Shown here: piece after piece, positions 14,373 through 14,923 of the stretch | Layout of the letters: the number at the start of each line of letters is the position of its first letter | Position numbering within the stretch: position 1 is the first letter of the stretch | NCBI GenBank assembly: GCA_052031065.1 | Contig: JBPEXY010000120.1 | Span: 1 to 14,923 of the forward strand | Source: JBPEXY01 sp052031065 | Lineage (GTDB): Bacteria > Pseudomonadota > Gammaproteobacteria > Immundisolibacterales > Immundisolibacteraceae | Reading direction: 5' to 3' | DNA: 14,923 nt | Position numbers and translations under genes: made by a program | Notes under the pieces: model-generated | What the model was told of the DNA's origin: nothing | Seen by the model: the letters and a program-made list of their open reading frames with translations, nothing else | Databases searched by the model: none

Positions 14373-14467
14373 TTGTTGACCTCCTTTAGATACGGTGACG
14401 ATAACCGGCTGAATAACCTGCGTCCGCTGTTCCTGCACAATTGATCTGTACGACGATTGATGACCAC

Positions 14468-14923
14468 CTAACCAACCATCCGTACATCATCATGATGCCA
14501 CTCCCCCCGCAGATACTCGGTGAGTTCGCGGCACGCCTGCGCACCGCTACTGTTGGGGCGAAAAAGAGGTAACGGGACATGAGCACGGCTCGCCTCCCGG
14601 AACTGGGTATCAACAGGAATCACGCCAGGCCATAGATGATCAGCAAACTCCCGCCGCAAGTCCTCCAGGGCTAACCTTGAAGCACGGGTACGGCGGTCAT
14701 ACATCGTCGGCACGATCAGGTAACGCCTGCTGCGCTGCTGCGATTGCTCCAGCATTTTCAGGGTGCGTAGAATGTTCTTAAGTCCCTCCAACGCGAGATA
14801 TTCAGTCTGCACCGGTAACACGATTCGATCCGCAGCCGCCAGCGCGTTGACCAGTAGAAGCCCGGCTTGCGGCGCACAGTCGATGACGATCTGGTCGTGC
14901 AACTTGTCCTGGGCCAGCGCCCG
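14468..14923 (-). CDS. ParA-family ATPase of chemotaxis cluster (ParC-like), 3' part
   Basis: A deviant-Walker ATPase that, in Vibrio and Pseudomonas, places and segregates polar chemotaxis arrays (ParC). Only the C-terminal 151 residues are in the window; the frame is open to the right edge, so the Walker A loop and true start lie outside, and the TTG at 14902 is not the start. Visible: hydrophobic strand and Walker B Asp in DQIVIDCAP, then LLLVNALAAADRIVLPVQTEYLALEGL, VPTMYDRRTRAS and VIPVDTQFREASRAHVPLPLF, all closely following chemotaxis ParA proteins. The more usual DCPP is DCAP here. Followed by cheW on the same strand, which supports ParC over MinD or a plasmid ParA. Confidence 0.9.
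   Translation of the reverse strand, partial: RALAQDKLHDQIVIDCAPQAGLLLVNALAAADRIVLPVQTEYLALEGLKNILRTLKMLEQSQQRSRRYLIVPTMYDRRTRASRLALEDLRREFADHLWPGVIPVDTQFREASRAHVPLPLFRPNSSGAQACRELTEYLRGEWHHDDVRMVG

Overview
The window reads as chromosomal DNA of a gammaproteobacterium. Supporting signs are the Escherichia/Pseudomonas-like versions of queG, orn, mscS, dnaX-ybaB-recR, znuACB-zur, and a parA-cheW-DUF2802 tail typical of a polar flagellar/chemotaxis cluster. The mix is compatible with an environmental, possibly sulfur-oxidiser-like lineage, but the sequence alone does not fix the genus. No insertion sequence, phage gene, CRISPR array, tRNA or rRNA was seen, and base composition looks even throughout.

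Layout. (1) 1-3592, housekeeping: the 3' part of queG (+), a hairpin, then mscS and orn (both -), and divergent from orn a Ste24-type M48 membrane metalloprotease (+). (2) 3661-6826, minus strand: the SRP RNA gene ffs, then dnaX, ybaB and recR, a classic clamp-loader/recombination-repair operon. The ffs gene is not protein-coding and is identified from its conserved apical domain and closing helix. (3) 6827-7208, about 380 bases without a gene, then a CPA2/Kef-type cation:proton antiporter with a cytosolic nucleotide-binding domain (+). (4) 8918-12123, a zinc uptake operon znuA-znuC-znuB-zur (+) headed by a probable Zur operator that overlaps an extended -10 promoter. The pump and its zinc-sensing repressor are therefore co-transcribed and probably autoregulated. 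(5) 12124-12442, a gap of about 320 bases with possible decayed coding sequence, then a Prx5-type peroxiredoxin (+) ended by a very strong intrinsic terminator. (6) 13087-14923, minus strand: the end of a chemotaxis cluster, with a ParA-like ATPase (cut by the window), cheW, an unrecognised small proline-rich protein with a strong ribosome binding site, and a DUF2802 membrane protein. It converges on the peroxiredoxin.

Several gene starts were moved inward from the longest open frame because a Shine-Dalgarno sequence and family length favour the internal ATG (mscS, orn, M48, ybaB, cheW). znuA appears to use a TTG start one codon after an in-frame stop.

No clearly new multi-gene system is visible. 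The items most worth a second look are the small proline-rich gene in the chemotaxis tail, the structured znuA leader, the absence of a parP-like gene between parA and cheW, and the possible gene remnant downstream of zur.
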